Shown: positions 18,829 to 27,175 of the stretch, in pieces
How positions within the stretch are numbered: position 1 is the stretch's first letter
Layout: each line of letters opens with the position of its first letter
Source: Lacinutrix sp. Hel_I_90
GTDB taxonomy: Bacteria > Bacteroidota > Bacteroidia > Flavobacteriales > Flavobacteriaceae
Length of the DNA stretch: 64,000 nt
Assembly: GCF_000934685.1 (NCBI RefSeq)
Contig: NZ_JYNQ01000001.1
Coordinates: forward strand, 2,220,501 to 2,284,500
Direction: 5' to 3'
Made by a program: the position numbers and the translations under genes
The notes under the pieces: model-generated
The model's database searches: none
What the model was told of the DNA's origin: nothing
The model's input: the letters and a program-made list of their open reading frames with translations, nothing else

Positions 18829-18990
18829 TTAGTTAATTTGATTGGTTTGTATCGTTGTAGTTCTAAAAAGCAGTGAAAGGTTTATAAATCCATCACCTGC
18901 CCCTCCATTTATGCTTAATAACTCTTGGTCGTTAAGTTCAGTAATGGATAACTTTGAGAAAAGCGATACTGTTAGTTTTTTAGTTTTCAT
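18829..18990 (-). CDS. Precursor peptide m1b, Cys-free core
   Basis: 53 residues. The leader MKTKKLTVSLFSKLSITELN ends ...LLSINGG (29-30). The 23-residue core begins AGDGFINLSLLFRTTT and has no Cys, so no lanthionine is possible. Its leader is closest to that of the next gene (19143-19322). Confidence 0.8.
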   Translation of the reverse strand: MKTKKLTVSLFSKLSITELNDQELLSINGGAGDGFINLSLLFRTTTIQTNQIN

Positions 18991-19142
18991 ATAGATTTTA
19001 TTATAATTATTAATTTACTTAATTCTGAAAACAGTGCAATACTAAACCCAAGTTTGGGTATCCATTTAAAGAAGGACTATAGATAAAACTATTAATTTGT
19101 ATTGACAATAGGATTACGTGCTTACTAATAAAGCGTATTCAG

Positions 19143-19322
19143 CTAATGTGATTGATTGGTAACAATAGTTGTAGGTCTTGTCACTATCTGGCAATTTGTT
19201 GAATTTTGTCCCGCTCCTGTAGCTGTAACAGTTCCTCCATGAATAGATAGAGATTGTTGGTCGTTAAGTTCAATAACAGATAGTTTTGCGAAAAAGGATA
19301 CGTTTACTTTTTTACTTTTCAT
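19143..19322 (-). CDS. Divergent precursor peptide paired with regulator 1
   Basis: 59 residues. The leader starts MKSKKVNVSFFAKLSVIELN and has the double glycine at 29-30 (SIHGG). The core begins TVTATGAGQNSTNCQIVTRP, with one Cys and many Thr. It is transcribed away from regulator 1, 190 bp from the regulator start. Its own promoter has the TTTATAAA/47-bp/TATATTTG layout. The position suggests a signal peptide or the first target of regulator 1 (inference). Confidence 0.85.
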   Translation of the reverse strand: MKSKKVNVSFFAKLSVIELNDQQSLSIHGGTVTATGAGQNSTNCQIVTRPTTIVTNQSH

Positions 19323-19352
19323 AATTAGGTGTTATTATAGTTTCTCTATTAT

Positions 19353-19407
19353 CAAATATAAATTAATTTGAGCTTTCTGATGCGTTGAATTTGACCCTAT
19401 TTATAAA
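19353..19407 (-). promoter_or_regulatory. Regulon promoter, divergent precursor of module 1
   Basis: On the minus strand, the palindrome TTTATAAA (19400-19407) begins 47 bp before a perfect -7 box TATATTTG (19353-19360). This is one of nine sites with identical spacing. Confidence 0.8.
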
Positions 19408-19511
19408 AAAGGATCATTAAAAAGGGTGTAAATAATCGCTCTCCTAATAGTAATAAAGTTTTTATAAAATGTATTTTTACAGCATCTACTATAAATAACC
19501 ACCCTGATTAT

Positions 19512-21218
19512 ATGGCTTTTAAAAATAAATCGGCATTTCTGTTTTTAGCTATTTTATTCGTAATAGTTGCATCTTGTAAAAATAAGGATCTTTTTAAGGA
19601 AGAAAACCAACACTATCGAGATCAGATAAAAAAAACGATTTACAATAATCCTAATAAAGCAATAACGCTATCTGATAGTTTTCTAATAAAAAGTAAATCA
19701 ATAAATAATGTTGAAGGGATAATTTTATCTAACACATACAAAGCAGTAGCATACGATGTTTTAAATATTCTTGATAGTACGATTCACTACTACGAAAAGA
19801 CATTAAAAAGCATCGATAATCCAATCGATATTATTCAATATAAATATAGTATTGCACGTATTTATGAAAGGCAATACAAATACCAAAGCGCATTAGATAT
19901 ATACATAGAAGCCTTAATACTCGCTAAAAAGAAAGACTTTAGTAGCGTTATAGAAGCCTTACGTTCTGCCATAAAAGAAATCGAGTATATATTGCTAGAA
20001 AATGAAAAAGCACTTAATCTTTATTTAGTTAGATATAATGAGACGAAAGGAAAGATAGGGAATACAGATTTGAAATTTAATCGTAAGAATTTAATACAAG
20101 CGTATTTAAAAGCGAATAAAATAGACGCGGCTTTTAATTTAATCAAAGAAGGCATCCTTGAAGCCGAAGATAATAAGAATCTAGAATTTCAGTATTACCT
20201 ATATGAATTAGAGGCTAGAGCTTACATTAAAAAACAGGAATTAGTTCAAGCCATTAATTCTATAAATGAAGCCACAAAAAAAGCAGTGCAATTAGGCAAT
20301 ATTGGTTTTCAAAACGAAGCAAAATACACAACCGCAATAATAAAAGGAAAACAAGGAAAGTATGATGAGCAAATCGAATTGTTGAAAAGCATAATAGAAA
20401 AAACATCTAAAAATAAGACAGCGCAACTTACAAAATACTATAAACTATTAGCAGAAGCATATAAATCATTAGGTGAAAATGATCTACATATAAATTATAG
20501 AGATAAATATGATGTTGCATCTTCAAAAATAGCGAAAGAGAAATTCAAAATAATAAGTAATATTCATAATGTTTTTCTTGAAGAAGAAAAGCAAGAGACA
20601 AAGCAACAAATACTAAAAAAGTGGTACTGGGTTGCTGCTTTTATAGTACTATTTAGCGTTTCTACTTTTGTTTATATTCGAAATAAAAAGGCACAAAAAA
20701 GAAATAAAAAGCTGTTTAATGAGTTGATGCTAAAAGTTGATGCTTACGAAAATGAAAATAGTGCAGAAGAAAACACACAACGTAAAATAGAAGAAGACGA
20801 TAAGGTTAGCAATGTTAACCATGAAGTTTTTGACGAAACGCCAGCAGTCTACATAATTGATGATGAAAAGGTTAATGAGATACTGGTAAAACTCAAAAAC
20901 CTGGAAGACCAGCATTACTTTTTGCGTCAGGATTGCACCTTACACAATATGGCAAAGCGATTAAAGACCAACACCTCCTATCTTTCTAAAGTCGTTAATA
21001 ACCACTTAAATAAAACGTTTAGTACTTATATAAACGAGCTTAGAATTAACTATGCTGTTATAGAATTAAAAAACAACAAACAACTACGCGCTTATTCTAC
21101 TAAAGCGATTGCTCAAGAATTGGGTTATAAAAAAGCAAATTCTTTTTCTAAATATTTTAAAGAAGCCACAGGCATTACACCTGCGGTCTATATTAAGAAT
21201 ATAAAAGAGCGGTCTTAG
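19512..21218 (+). CDS. TPR / transmembrane / AraC-type regulator 1
   Basis: 568 residues. The N-terminal signal has a lipobox-like VASC (about 20), which may act as an anchor. Helical TPR-like repeats fill residues 30-360 (for example KYSIARIYERQYKYQSALDIYIEAL). One membrane span lies at about 370-390 (WYWVAAFIVLFSVSTFVY), then a charged linker. An AraC/XylS helix-turn-helix domain occupies 473-568 (CTLHNMAKRLKTNTSYLSK ... FSKYFKEATGITPAVYIK). The topology implies a periplasmic peptide-sensing TPR part and cytoplasmic DNA binding (inference). It has three paralogues in this window, each with the same gene neighbourhood. Confidence 0.88.
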   Translation: MAFKNKSAFLFLAILFVIVASCKNKDLFKEENQHYRDQIKKTIYNNPNKAITLSDSFLIKSKSINNVEGIILSNTYKAVAYDVLNILDSTIHYYEKTLKSIDNPIDIIQYKYSIARIYERQYKYQSALDIYIEALILAKKKDFSSVIEALRSAIKEIEYILLENEKALNLYLVRYNETKGKIGNTDLKFNRKNLIQAYLKANKIDAAFNLIKEGILEAEDNKNLEFQYYLYELEARAYIKKQELVQAINSINEATKKAVQLGNIGFQNEAKYTTAIIKGKQGKYDEQIELLKSIIEKTSKNKTAQLTKYYKLLAEAYKSLGENDLHINYRDKYDVASSKIAKEKFKIISNIHNVFLEEEKQETKQQILKKWYWVAAFIVLFSVSTFVYIRNKKAQKRNKKLFNELMLKVDAYENENSAEENTQRKIEEDDKVSNVNHEVFDETPAVYIIDDEKVNEILVKLKNLEDQHYFLRQDCTLHNMAKRLKTNTSYLSKVVNNHLNKTFSTYINELRINYAVIELKNNKQLRAYSTKAIAQELGYKKANSFSKYFKEATGITPAVYIKNIKERS

Positions 21219-21235
21219 AATTAAACATAATATAC

Positions 21236-21263
21236 TAAAAAACAGCGGCTTGCTGTTTTTTTT
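21236..21263 (+). terminator. Weak terminator after regulator 1
   Basis: AAAACAGC and GCTGTTTT arms around GGCTT, followed by a T run. It separates the regulator from the precursor run. Confidence 0.65.
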
Positions 21264-21274
21264 TGCTTGTCGTT

Positions 21275-21329
21275 TTTATAAAAATGACAGGTCTTCACTT
21301 GCACAACCTTTTTTTTTAAAATTACTTTG
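21275..21329 (+). promoter_or_regulatory. Regulon promoter of precursor run 1
   Basis: TTTATAAA (21275-21282) starts 47 bp before TTACTTTG (21322-21329), a TAnnTTTG-like -7 box. It lies between the terminator of regulator 1 and the first precursor of its run. The same layout follows all four regulators. Confidence 0.82.
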
Positions 21330-21467
21330 AATCATCAAAACAGTGATAACGACTTCGTTTTCAATGGATAAAAAGATTGATTTAAAGCCTGTTTATCACT
21401 ACCTGTTAATTATAAAAAGAGTTCAGAAAATCGTAAACAAACACTAATTTTTAAAAACAGAAACTTT

Positions 21468-21641
21468 ATGAAAACAAAAAGCAAACACGCATTGGAATTT
21501 AGTAAAAGCACAATAACCCAACTTGGTTACAATAAATTAAAAGAAATTAAAGGCGGGACGCACACAACACTACCCAGCGACATTAGATGTACTTTTTTAG
21601 TAACAAGCAGCGGAGGAACGCACGATACAATTATAAAATAA
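21468..21641 (+). CDS. Precursor peptide 1-1
   Basis: 57 residues, GG at 29-30 (EIKGG). The leader has TQLG in place of the usual ELND. The core starts THTTLPSDIRCTFLVTSSGG, with one Cys and a second internal GGT. I saw no close paralogue in the window. Confidence 0.8.
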   Translation: MKTKSKHALEFSKSTITQLGYNKLKEIKGGTHTTLPSDIRCTFLVTSSGGTHDTIIK

Positions 21642-21647
21642 CAGCTC

Positions 21648-21827
21648 ATGAAAACACAAAGTACAAAACAACAATTGAATTTAGTAAAAAATAATATTAT
21701 TGAGTTAAATAATACTAGCCTGAATAATATAAGAGGGGGCTGGACGACAAGTTTGTTATCTAATGTGTCTACAATAACTAATTTTTCAAAAGATACTTTA
21801 TGTACATCAGATAATCAACAAGAATAA
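21648..21827 (+). CDS. Precursor peptide 1-2 (TLCTSD family)
   Basis: 59 residues, GG at 30-31 (IRGG). The core begins WTTSLLSNVSTITNFSKDTL and ends LCTSDNQQE. The ending [DN]TLCTSD recurs at 27639-27803 and 33913-34089, once in each of modules 1 to 3. The start codon is 7 bases after the previous stop. Confidence 0.85.
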   Translation: MKTQSTKQQLNLVKNNIIELNNTSLNNIRGGWTTSLLSNVSTITNFSKDTLCTSDNQQE

Positions 21828-21840
21828 AAAAAGGAACCTT

Positions 21841-22029
21841 ATGAAAGCACAAAAGAATAACCCTTTAGATTTTGAAAAGAACTCTATATCAGAATTAAAT
21901 AACATTCAATTATTAGGCATTAATGGAGGGACAGTTTCAATTATAAATTCTTCTCAGCCATGTATAGATGCAATTATTCAAGAGTCGTCAGCAAGATGTC
22001 AAGACGGAATATTTAAAAATGGTTTTTGA
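21841..22029 (+). CDS. Precursor peptide 1-3
   Basis: 62 residues, GG at 29-30 (INGG). The leader is standard apart from MKAQ. The core begins TVSIINSSQPCIDAIIQESS, has two Cys and ends with CQDGIFKNGF. The ending resembles that of 24037-24234 (GDVIFEDGF). Confidence 0.85.
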   Translation: MKAQKNNPLDFEKNSISELNNIQLLGINGGTVSIINSSQPCIDAIIQESSARCQDGIFKNGF

Positions 22030-22083
22030 GTAATACATATTCATTTTTTAAAATAACATAAACTTAATAAAGAAACAATTATC

Positions 22084-22236
22084 ATGAAAACACAACACGA
22101 AAACAGGCTAGGTTTTAGAAAAAACAACATTGTAGAATTGAATAACAAAGACTTAAATCGGGTAAAAGGCGGGTCGACAGAGATTTGTTCTAAAGATTCA
22201 GGAATTGCTTGTTTAATGGCTTATTTAACATTTTAA
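22084..22236 (+). CDS. Precursor peptide 1-4
   Basis: 50 residues, GG at 29-30 (VKGG). The 20-residue core is STEICSKDSGIACLMAYLTF, with two Cys and four Ser/Thr, well suited to two thioether rings if cyclised. Confidence 0.85.
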   Translation: MKTQHENRLGFRKNNIVELNNKDLNRVKGGSTEICSKDSGIACLMAYLTF

Positions 22237-22245
22237 TTACAAATT

Positions 22246-22416
22246 ATGAAAACACAAAACAATAACAAATTAGACTTAAGAAAGCAAAGTTTAGTTGAGT
22301 TAAATGACACACAATTACAGGATGTAAATGGTGGGACATCACCAATAGCTATTACGTCTTCTTCAGTATGTTTGAGAGTAACAATAAGGGTCATTTCAGT
22401 AATAATAACAAATTAA
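22246..22416 (+). CDS. Precursor peptide 1-5
   Basis: 56 residues with a canonical leader ending DVNGG (29-30). The core begins TSPIAITSSSVCLRVTIRVI. Only 9 bases separate it from the previous gene. Confidence 0.86.
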   Translation: MKTQNNNKLDLRKQSLVELNDTQLQDVNGGTSPIAITSSSVCLRVTIRVISVIITN

Positions 22417-22427
22417 AAACACAAATT

Positions 22428-22595
22428 ATGAAAACACAAAAACATAATAAATTGGATTTTAGAAAAAATGCTATTGTAGAACTTAATGATGAGAGAATGC
22501 ATGAGGTAAATGGTGGAACCTCTTATTTTATATCGGTTAGGAGTGGTTTTTTCTCAGTCTTTTCAATTGTTCCTTTTCCGGTTATTATCAATTAG
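22428..22595 (+). CDS. Precursor peptide 1-6, Cys-free
   Basis: 55 residues. The ATG at 22428 is chosen over an in-frame one at 22368 because the conserved MKTQ leader begins here and the upstream part overlaps the previous gene. The leader ends EVNGG. The core TSYFISVRSGFFSVFSIVPF... is hydrophobic and lacks Cys. Confidence 0.84.
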   Translation: MKTQKHNKLDFRKNAIVELNDERMHEVNGGTSYFISVRSGFFSVFSIVPFPVIIN

Positions 22596-22659
22596 TTTTA
22601 AAAAAAGTATAGTAACAACTAAATGGTTAAACAAATTTTTACAAAACGGTATGGATAAT

Positions 22660-22676
22660 GCCATCGGCTCTATCGC
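22660..22676. other. Intergenic CGAC-type hairpin element (variant)
   Basis: The gap before 22785 contains GCCATCGGCTCTATCGC, a variant of the short element seen at 23400, 29157, 35693 and elsewhere. Confidence 0.35.
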
Positions 22677-22784
22677 TATATAAAAAGTATACCAGACTAG
22701 TTAGTATATAAAAGTTACCTAAAGTGATAATTACAAGGTACCACTAAAAAGTACAAAAACTTTATTAATATTAAAAACACTATC

Positions 22785-22994
22785 ATGAAAGCACACAAAA
22801 AAATAATACAGTTTGAAAAAAAGTCAATCGTAGAGCTAAACGATACTCAACTCACAAAAGTACAGGGAGGAACAGGAGCAGTCTGTGGGTTTGTAGTCTC
22901 ACACGTTGTCAATTTTTTAATTGGAGCTGCGATCGACCATGCGAATAACGGGGGAGGATATACGGGATACATGGATCAACACACTAAACTTTAA
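22785..22994 (+). CDS. Precursor peptide 1-7, class II bacteriocin-like core
   Basis: 69 residues, GG at 29-30 (VQGG). The core starts TGAVCGFVVSHVVNFLIGAA, then IDHANNGGGYTGY. A hydrophobic helix followed by a Gly-rich stretch resembles unmodified pore-forming class II bacteriocins more than a lanthipeptide. One Cys. Confidence 0.83.
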   Translation: MKAHKKIIQFEKKSIVELNDTQLTKVQGGTGAVCGFVVSHVVNFLIGAAIDHANNGGGYTGYMDQHTKL

Positions 22995-23004
22995 AGGCTT
23001 AATT

Positions 23005-23205
23005 ATGAAAACACAAAAAAAAAACAAATTAGACTTTAGAAAGCATAGTTTAGTTGAATTAAACGATTTTCAATTAAAAGAAGTCAATGGAGGTTCTACA
23101 GCTGGTTGTATGTCAATAACAACATTAGTTTGCGTCGCAATAGTTTCATTATCTTTTATTGCTTCAGCAATGACAAGGAATGGAACGAATTACCAAACTA
23201 ACTAA
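23005..23205 (+). CDS. Precursor peptide 1-8
   Basis: 66 residues from ATG 23005. An in-frame ATG at 22921 is inside the preceding gene and was rejected. The leader ends EVNGG (29-30). The core STAGCMSITTLVCVAIVSLS continues hydrophobic with two Cys and a polar tail. Confidence 0.84.
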   Translation: MKTQKKNKLDFRKHSLVELNDFQLKEVNGGSTAGCMSITTLVCVAIVSLSFIASAMTRNGTNYQTN

Positions 23206-23218
23206 ACAAAAGCACGTT

Positions 23219-23359
23219 ATGAAAACACAAAACAAGAAAACGTTAGATTTTACAAAAAAACTAATTGTAGAATTAACGAGTTTAGAGTCTATCTCTATTA
23301 ATGGAGGCGCAACGACTTACATCTGCTCTGCGTGCATTCCAACATTAGATACTAAATAG
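23219..23359 (+). CDS. Precursor peptide 1-9 (CSxC family)
   Basis: 46 residues. The leader differs from most (ELTSLESISINGG). The 16-residue core is ATTYICSACIPTLDTK. Core and leader match 28081-28233 and 35806-35970, a family defined by ELT...SxNGG and [FY][IV]CSxC. Confidence 0.86.
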   Translation: MKTQNKKTLDFTKKLIVELTSLESISINGGATTYICSACIPTLDTK

Positions 23360-23399
23360 TAGGTATTAGGTGGTTTTTTAAAACCTATTAGTTAAAGAC

Positions 23400-23414
23400 A
23401 ACGACTTTTTCGTT
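23400..23414. other. Intergenic CGAC-type hairpin element
   Basis: AACGA-CTTTT-TCGTT, a 5-bp stem. Its outer pairs differ from those of ATCGA/TCGAT copies at 29157 and 35693, but pairing is kept. Confidence 0.45.
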
Positions 23415-23517
23415 AATAATGAATACTGCTAATATCTGTTTTAATTGTAATCGCCTGATTAAATACACCTTTACCATAGAAAAGTAAAGGATTTAATTAA
23501 TTTTTAAAACACAAATT

Positions 23518-23739
23518 ATGAAAACACAAAGCTTAAACAAAAGATTAGGGTTTAACAAAAGTTCTGTATTAGAATTAAACGATGCTCAGTTACTAGACAT
23601 AAAAGGAGGTACAACGCCTTTAGTCGTATCTTCAATGGGCTGTGTAAACGTAGCTGCGATGATGTCATCTGCTGGCTGTGGTGCTGTTGGAGCAGCTATA
23701 ACAGGTGCAATTGCCGGCGCTACAATTGCAACTAATTAA
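23518..23739 (+). CDS. Precursor peptide 1-10, Gly/Ala-rich
   Basis: 73 residues, GG at 30-31 (IKGG). The core begins TTPLVVSSMGCVNVAAMMSS, has two Cys and ends in a Gly/Ala helix with small-residue spacing (GAAITGAIAGATIATN). This is typical of membrane-inserting bacteriocins. Confidence 0.85.
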   Translation: MKTQSLNKRLGFNKSSVLELNDAQLLDIKGGTTPLVVSSMGCVNVAAMMSSAGCGAVGAAITGAIAGATIATN

Positions 23740-23751
23740 TATATATACATT

Positions 23752-23946
23752 ATGAAAAAACAAGAATCAAACAAATTAGATTTTACAAAAAAGAGTATAA
23801 TAGAACTAAACGAAGGACAATTAATGGAGATCGATGGTGGGACTTCTCCTATTTGTATCATAGCTATTGCATCATCAGTGAAGTGCGTAGGAATAGGTGT
23901 TGCTAGTATAGCTCTAAGTTATAATATAACTAGAGATCAAGAGTAA
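23752..23946 (+). CDS. Precursor peptide 1-11
   Basis: 64 residues. The leader is canonical, ending EIDGG (29-30). The core starts TSPICIIAIASSVKCVGIGV, with two Cys ten residues apart and a polar tail (NITRDQE). Confidence 0.85.
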   Translation: MKKQESNKLDFTKKSIIELNEGQLMEIDGGTSPICIIAIASSVKCVGIGVASIALSYNITRDQE

Positions 23947-24036
23947 TAGAGTCCATGAGTCTGAATTTTATAACGTTTTGATCTATACTATCACAAATCA
24001 AAATACTATACAAGTTAAATTTTCAAAACACAAATT

Positions 24037-24234
24037 ATGAAAACACAAAACACAAATAAATTAGAATTTATTAAAAGAGATTTACTAGAGTTGAACGATA
24101 GTCAGTTACTTGATGTAAATGGAGGAAGCACACCAACTACTTTGTTATGCTCGATAATAATAGTATCGATTATAACAACTATTCCAGGAGACCAAGGTCC
24201 AACTGGTGATGTTATTTTCGAAGATGGGTTTTAG
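24037..24234 (+). CDS. Precursor peptide 1-12 (last of run 1)
   Basis: 65 residues, leader ending DVNGG (29-30). The core STPTTLLCSIIIVSIITTIP has one Cys, then an acidic tail ending VIFEDGF. It is followed by a terminator shared with tatA. Confidence 0.85.
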   Translation: MKTQNTNKLEFIKRDLLELNDSQLLDVNGGSTPTTLLCSIIIVSIITTIPGDQGPTGDVIFEDGF

Positions 24235-24264
24235 TAAAATTTAATAAATGTTAACTGTTATTAA

Positions 24265-24297
24265 CAAAAAACCCAACGCATAGCGTTGGGTTTTTTA
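24265..24297. terminator. Bidirectional terminator, run 1 / tatA
   Basis: AAAAAACCCAACGC and GCGTTGGGTTTTTT arms. The same arm sequence occurs in the terminator at 18451. Confidence 0.88.
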
Positions 24298-24318
24298 TTA
24301 TTATCTCGTAAAAAGAAA

Positions 24319-24504
24319 TTATTTCTCTTTAACGTTTTCTTCGTCTTCCTCTTTACTTGCATCTTTAAACTCCTTAATGCCACTTCCTAATCCGCGCATT
24401 AATTCTGGAATTTTTTTACCTCCAAATAAGAGTAATATTAAAACCACGATTAGTGCAATTTGCCAAGGCCCAATCATTCCTAAAAATATACTTCCTGAAA
24501 TCAT
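24319..24504 (-). CDS. tatA: Twin-arginine translocase subunit TatA/E
   Basis: 61 residues if started at the second ATG ([12 protein letters not shown]). An ATG 21 bases earlier is possible, but the -7 box (TAACTTTG, 24523-24530) argues for the shorter form. One membrane helix ([25 protein letters not shown]) with the FGxxxxPEL hinge is followed by an amphipathic helix and an acidic tail. It forms the Tat export pore with TatC. It is the only housekeeping gene inside the peptide locus. Confidence 0.93.
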   Translation of the reverse strand: MISGSIFLGMIGPWQIALIVVLILLLFGGKKIPELMRGLGSGIKEFKDASKEEDEENVKEK

Positions 24505-24522
24505 AATAATAGATTTAAAGTA

Positions 24523-24530
24523 CAAAGTTA
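24523..24530 (-). promoter_or_regulatory. -7 box of tatA
   Basis: TAACTTTG on the minus strand, 18 bp before the preferred start codon. Confidence 0.55.
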
Positions 24531-24623
24531 CTAATTAAAGTATTTATAATGCGTTAAAAAAGTAATTTCCTTAAAAAGCCTTAATGAGTAACTTTATATT
24601 TATTTGTGAGGTGTAAAAATAAA

Positions 24624-24818
24624 TTAATTTTTACAAAGAATGGTTGAAGCTGTATTCTCTGATGTAGTAACATGGTTTTCATTAGGAATACAACTAGTAG
24701 CATCATTAAGGATAATCATAGTATTGCTACCGCCCTTAATTCTAATTAATTGTTTTACAGAAAGTTCTGTAATCGTTTGTTTTTTTAAAAATAATCTTGT
24801 GTTTGCTTGAGATTTCAT
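24624..24818 (-). CDS. Divergent precursor peptide paired with regulator 2
   Basis: 64 residues. The leader MKSQANTRLFLKKQTITELS ends RIKGG (29-30). The core starts SNTMIILNDATSCIPNENHV, with two Cys and a Thr/Ser-rich tail. The MK[ST]QAN start is shared only with the divergent peptides of modules 3 and 4. It is read away from regulator 2, 167 bp from the regulator start. Confidence 0.86.
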   Translation of the reverse strand: MKSQANTRLFLKKQTITELSVKQLIRIKGGSNTMIILNDATSCIPNENHVTTSENTASTILCKN

Positions 24819-24844
24819 AATGTTATTTATTTTGTGTTTCAGTG

Positions 24845-24899
24845 TAAACTTATCTTAATAAAAATTGAAAGAGAAATCAAGATTCCCTATTTTTATAAA
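24845..24899 (-). promoter_or_regulatory. Regulon promoter, divergent precursor of module 2
   Basis: Minus strand: TTTATAAA (24892-24899) starts 47 bp before TAAGTTTA (24845-24852), which differs from TAnnTTTG only in the last base. Confidence 0.7.
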
Positions 24900-24984
24900 A
24901 TTCGGCAGTACATTAATAATATAATGCGTTTAATAAAGGCTCTTAAACCCTTAAAACATTGATATAAATAAGATTAGATCCCTA

Positions 24985-26751
24985 ATGAATATAAAAAAGC
25001 CTTTATCCTTAACGCTCTTCTCTTTTGTTATCATCTTGACGACAATATCCTCAAAAAGAGACCAATCTCTTGTTCAGTACCAAAAGTCAGCATTAGAAGA
25101 TTCAATTAGAAAAAATATTTATAATAATCCAGATAAAGCGATTTTTTTTATTCATAAGTATCTAAAGCAGACTAAGAAAAAAGATAAAGTTTTAATGGCT
25201 TATGGTGCTTTGGGTGTTGCTCATGATTTAAAGAATAATACAGATAGCACTTTATTTTACCTTAATAAAGGACTCATGCTATGTGAAAATCCTAGTGACA
25301 TTATCGCCTTTAAATATGACATAGGAAAGACCTATGAAAAACAGTATAATTTTGAATACGCGTTACTGCTATACAAGCAATGTTATGATTTAGCTAAGAA
25401 AGAGAGACTATTAGAAGAGTACAATAAGATTAAACATTCCTTGGCCTTGATGGAGAATAAGATTGGGCAGCCAAACAAAGCTTTGATATTGCTAAAAGAA
25501 ATGTACAAAGCGGAAAATAGCATAGGAAAAGAGATTAAAAATTTAAAATTTACAAGAAAAAACCTATCAGAAACCTATTTAAACATAAATGAACCAGACA
25601 GTGCTATTCTGGTTATAAATGAGGGGTTAAAAGCAGCAAAAAATAATAATAACATCGAATTTCAGTATCATTTCCATAGCTTAAAAGCACGAGCATATTT
25701 AGAGAAAAAACGGTATAGCGAAGCGGAGGAGGAAGCTTACAAAGCTTTAAAAAGCGCCAATGGCTTGGATAATGTAAAGTTTAAAAATGAGGCGAACTAT
25801 ATAGTGTCTTTGGTTAATAAGGAACAGAAGAAATATGGAGAGTCAATAGCAACTATAAAAGGTATTTTAAACAGTGAAACAGTTAAAACAACTGAAGATT
25901 TGTCTAAATACTATAAGCTACTTGCTAGTTGTTATGATGCAGTTGATAGTAGTGAACAATCTGTTGTTTACTTTAAAAAATTTACAAAAACAGAACAAGA
26001 GGTTACAGAAAAACGCTTAGCCACCTTAGATAATATCTATCACATCGATTTAAATGAAAAAATTAACGATAAGGAAAAACAAAAGAGCAAAACAGAATTT
26101 TGGTTAATCGCTTTTATCATTCTAGGCCTTTTAGGTTTCGTTTTTTTTATCTGGATAAAAATAAAACAGAAAAATAATCAAAAGCGCTTTGAAGAATTGA
26201 TGGTTAAGATTAACAATTTTGAAAAAAATAAAGCAGGCAATAATAACCTAGACCAGTCCATTCATCTAACCGAAATAGCTAATATTGATGAATTAGAAGA
26301 AGATAGCGAAGAAAAAGATGAGTTACCTGAGGCGGTAAAAGAATTAAACTATAGCATAGAAGCGGATTCTGAAAGCTCAGCATACATTATTGATGACGAA
26401 AAAATACAAGAGATTCTATCTAAAATTGAATACCTGGAAGAGAAAAAATATTACTTAAAACAAGAGTGTACCATGCATAATATGGCTAAACGCCTAAAAA
26501 CGAACACGTCGTATCTATCCAGTATTATCAATAATCATTTAAATAAAACCTTCAGTAATTATATAAATGAATTGCGAATAAATTATGCTATTGTTGAATT
26601 AAAGAATAATAAAAGACTGCGGTCTTATTCTGTAAAAGCCATCTCTGAAGAGATCGGTTATAAAAGTGCAGATTCCTTCTCAAAGTACTTTAAAGAAGCC
26701 ACAGGACTTACACCTTCAGTTTATATTAAAAAAATAGGCACTTTGTCTTAA
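24985..26751 (+). CDS. TPR / transmembrane / AraC-type regulator 2
   Basis: 588 residues. A hydrophobic N-terminal signal (LSLTLFSFVIILTTIS) precedes TPR-like helices at about 30-350 (for example FKYDIGKTYEKQYNFEYALLLYKQ). A membrane span at about 370-390 (WLIAFIILGLLGFVFFIW) is followed by an acidic linker and an AraC-type domain from about 493 (CTMHNMAKRLKTNTSYLSS ... KAISEEIGYKSADSFSKYF). It has the same layout as regulator 1 with a longer linker. Its divergent precursor and downstream promoter both carry the 47-bp spaced motif. Confidence 0.88.
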   Translation: MNIKKPLSLTLFSFVIILTTISSKRDQSLVQYQKSALEDSIRKNIYNNPDKAIFFIHKYLKQTKKKDKVLMAYGALGVAHDLKNNTDSTLFYLNKGLMLCENPSDIIAFKYDIGKTYEKQYNFEYALLLYKQCYDLAKKERLLEEYNKIKHSLALMENKIGQPNKALILLKEMYKAENSIGKEIKNLKFTRKNLSETYLNINEPDSAILVINEGLKAAKNNNNIEFQYHFHSLKARAYLEKKRYSEAEEEAYKALKSANGLDNVKFKNEANYIVSLVNKEQKKYGESIATIKGILNSETVKTTEDLSKYYKLLASCYDAVDSSEQSVVYFKKFTKTEQEVTEKRLATLDNIYHIDLNEKINDKEKQKSKTEFWLIAFIILGLLGFVFFIWIKIKQKNNQKRFEELMVKINNFEKNKAGNNNLDQSIHLTEIANIDELEEDSEEKDELPEAVKELNYSIEADSESSAYIIDDEKIQEILSKIEYLEEKKYYLKQECTMHNMAKRLKTNTSYLSSIINNHLNKTFSNYINELRINYAIVELKNNKRLRSYSVKAISEEIGYKSADSFSKYFKEATGLTPSVYIKKIGTLS

Positions 26752-26795
26752 GTGCTTTAATAACAACCACTTAAACCATATTTAAAGTCGCGTAT

Positions 26796-26850
26796 TTTAT
26801 AAAATTCGTGCTTACACACTTGTTTTATACTTTCTTTTTAAATTCCTTTG
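26796..26850 (+). promoter_or_regulatory. Regulon promoter of precursor run 2
   Basis: TTTATAAA (26796-26803) starts 47 bp before TTCCTTTG (26843-26850), the least conserved -7 box of the set. It lies 45 bp after regulator 2. Confidence 0.72.
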
Positions 26851-26911
26851 AAGTGTTGAAAGTCGAAAATTGTATTTGATTTCTAAATATAGTTAAGTCG
26901 AAAATTCATCA

Positions 26912-26939
26912 AAAAAAACAGAGCTCGTGAAAGCTCTGC
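26912..26939 (-). terminator. Minus-strand terminator after regulator 2
   Basis: CAGAGCT and AGCTCTG arms, with the T run on the minus strand. It directly follows the stop of a decayed minus-strand reading frame. A homologous hairpin lies at 32947-32973. Confidence 0.6.
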
Positions 26940-27036
26940 TTAGTATAAAAATTTTGTATCCATGTCGGCAAACATGTTGTACTCTTCAAAGATATACTTT
27001 TTAGCATCTTTATCCAAAATTGCAAAAAGACTATTT
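26940..27036 (-). pseudogene. Remnant of a minus-strand gene, 3' end only
   Basis: About 30 codons remain open up to a TAA at 26940-26942, including DKDAKKYIFEEYNMFADMD. A more decayed homologue (KKYIFAEYSMLTDT) lies at about 32985-33117 after regulator 3, also followed by a minus-strand terminator. I do not recognise the family. Confidence 0.4.
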
Positions 27037-27102
27037 TAAGGTACTTCACAAAAAGCGATACAAAATTTCAAATTAGCTTAAGCTTAAAGAAGCTTGAGAT
27101 GA

Positions 27103-27144
27103 AGAGTTGGCGAAAACTATAATTGGCCAGTAGTCAGCTCTTTA
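27103..27144 (+). terminator. Covarying hairpin before run 2
   Basis: AGAGTTG (27103-27109) pairs with CAGCTCT (27135-27141) before TTT. Homologous hairpins with different paired bases are at 28406-28443 and 33155-33199. It is a terminator or attenuator. Confidence 0.5.
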
Positions 27145-27175
27145 TTAAAAACTATTAATCTAAATTTTGTAAGAA

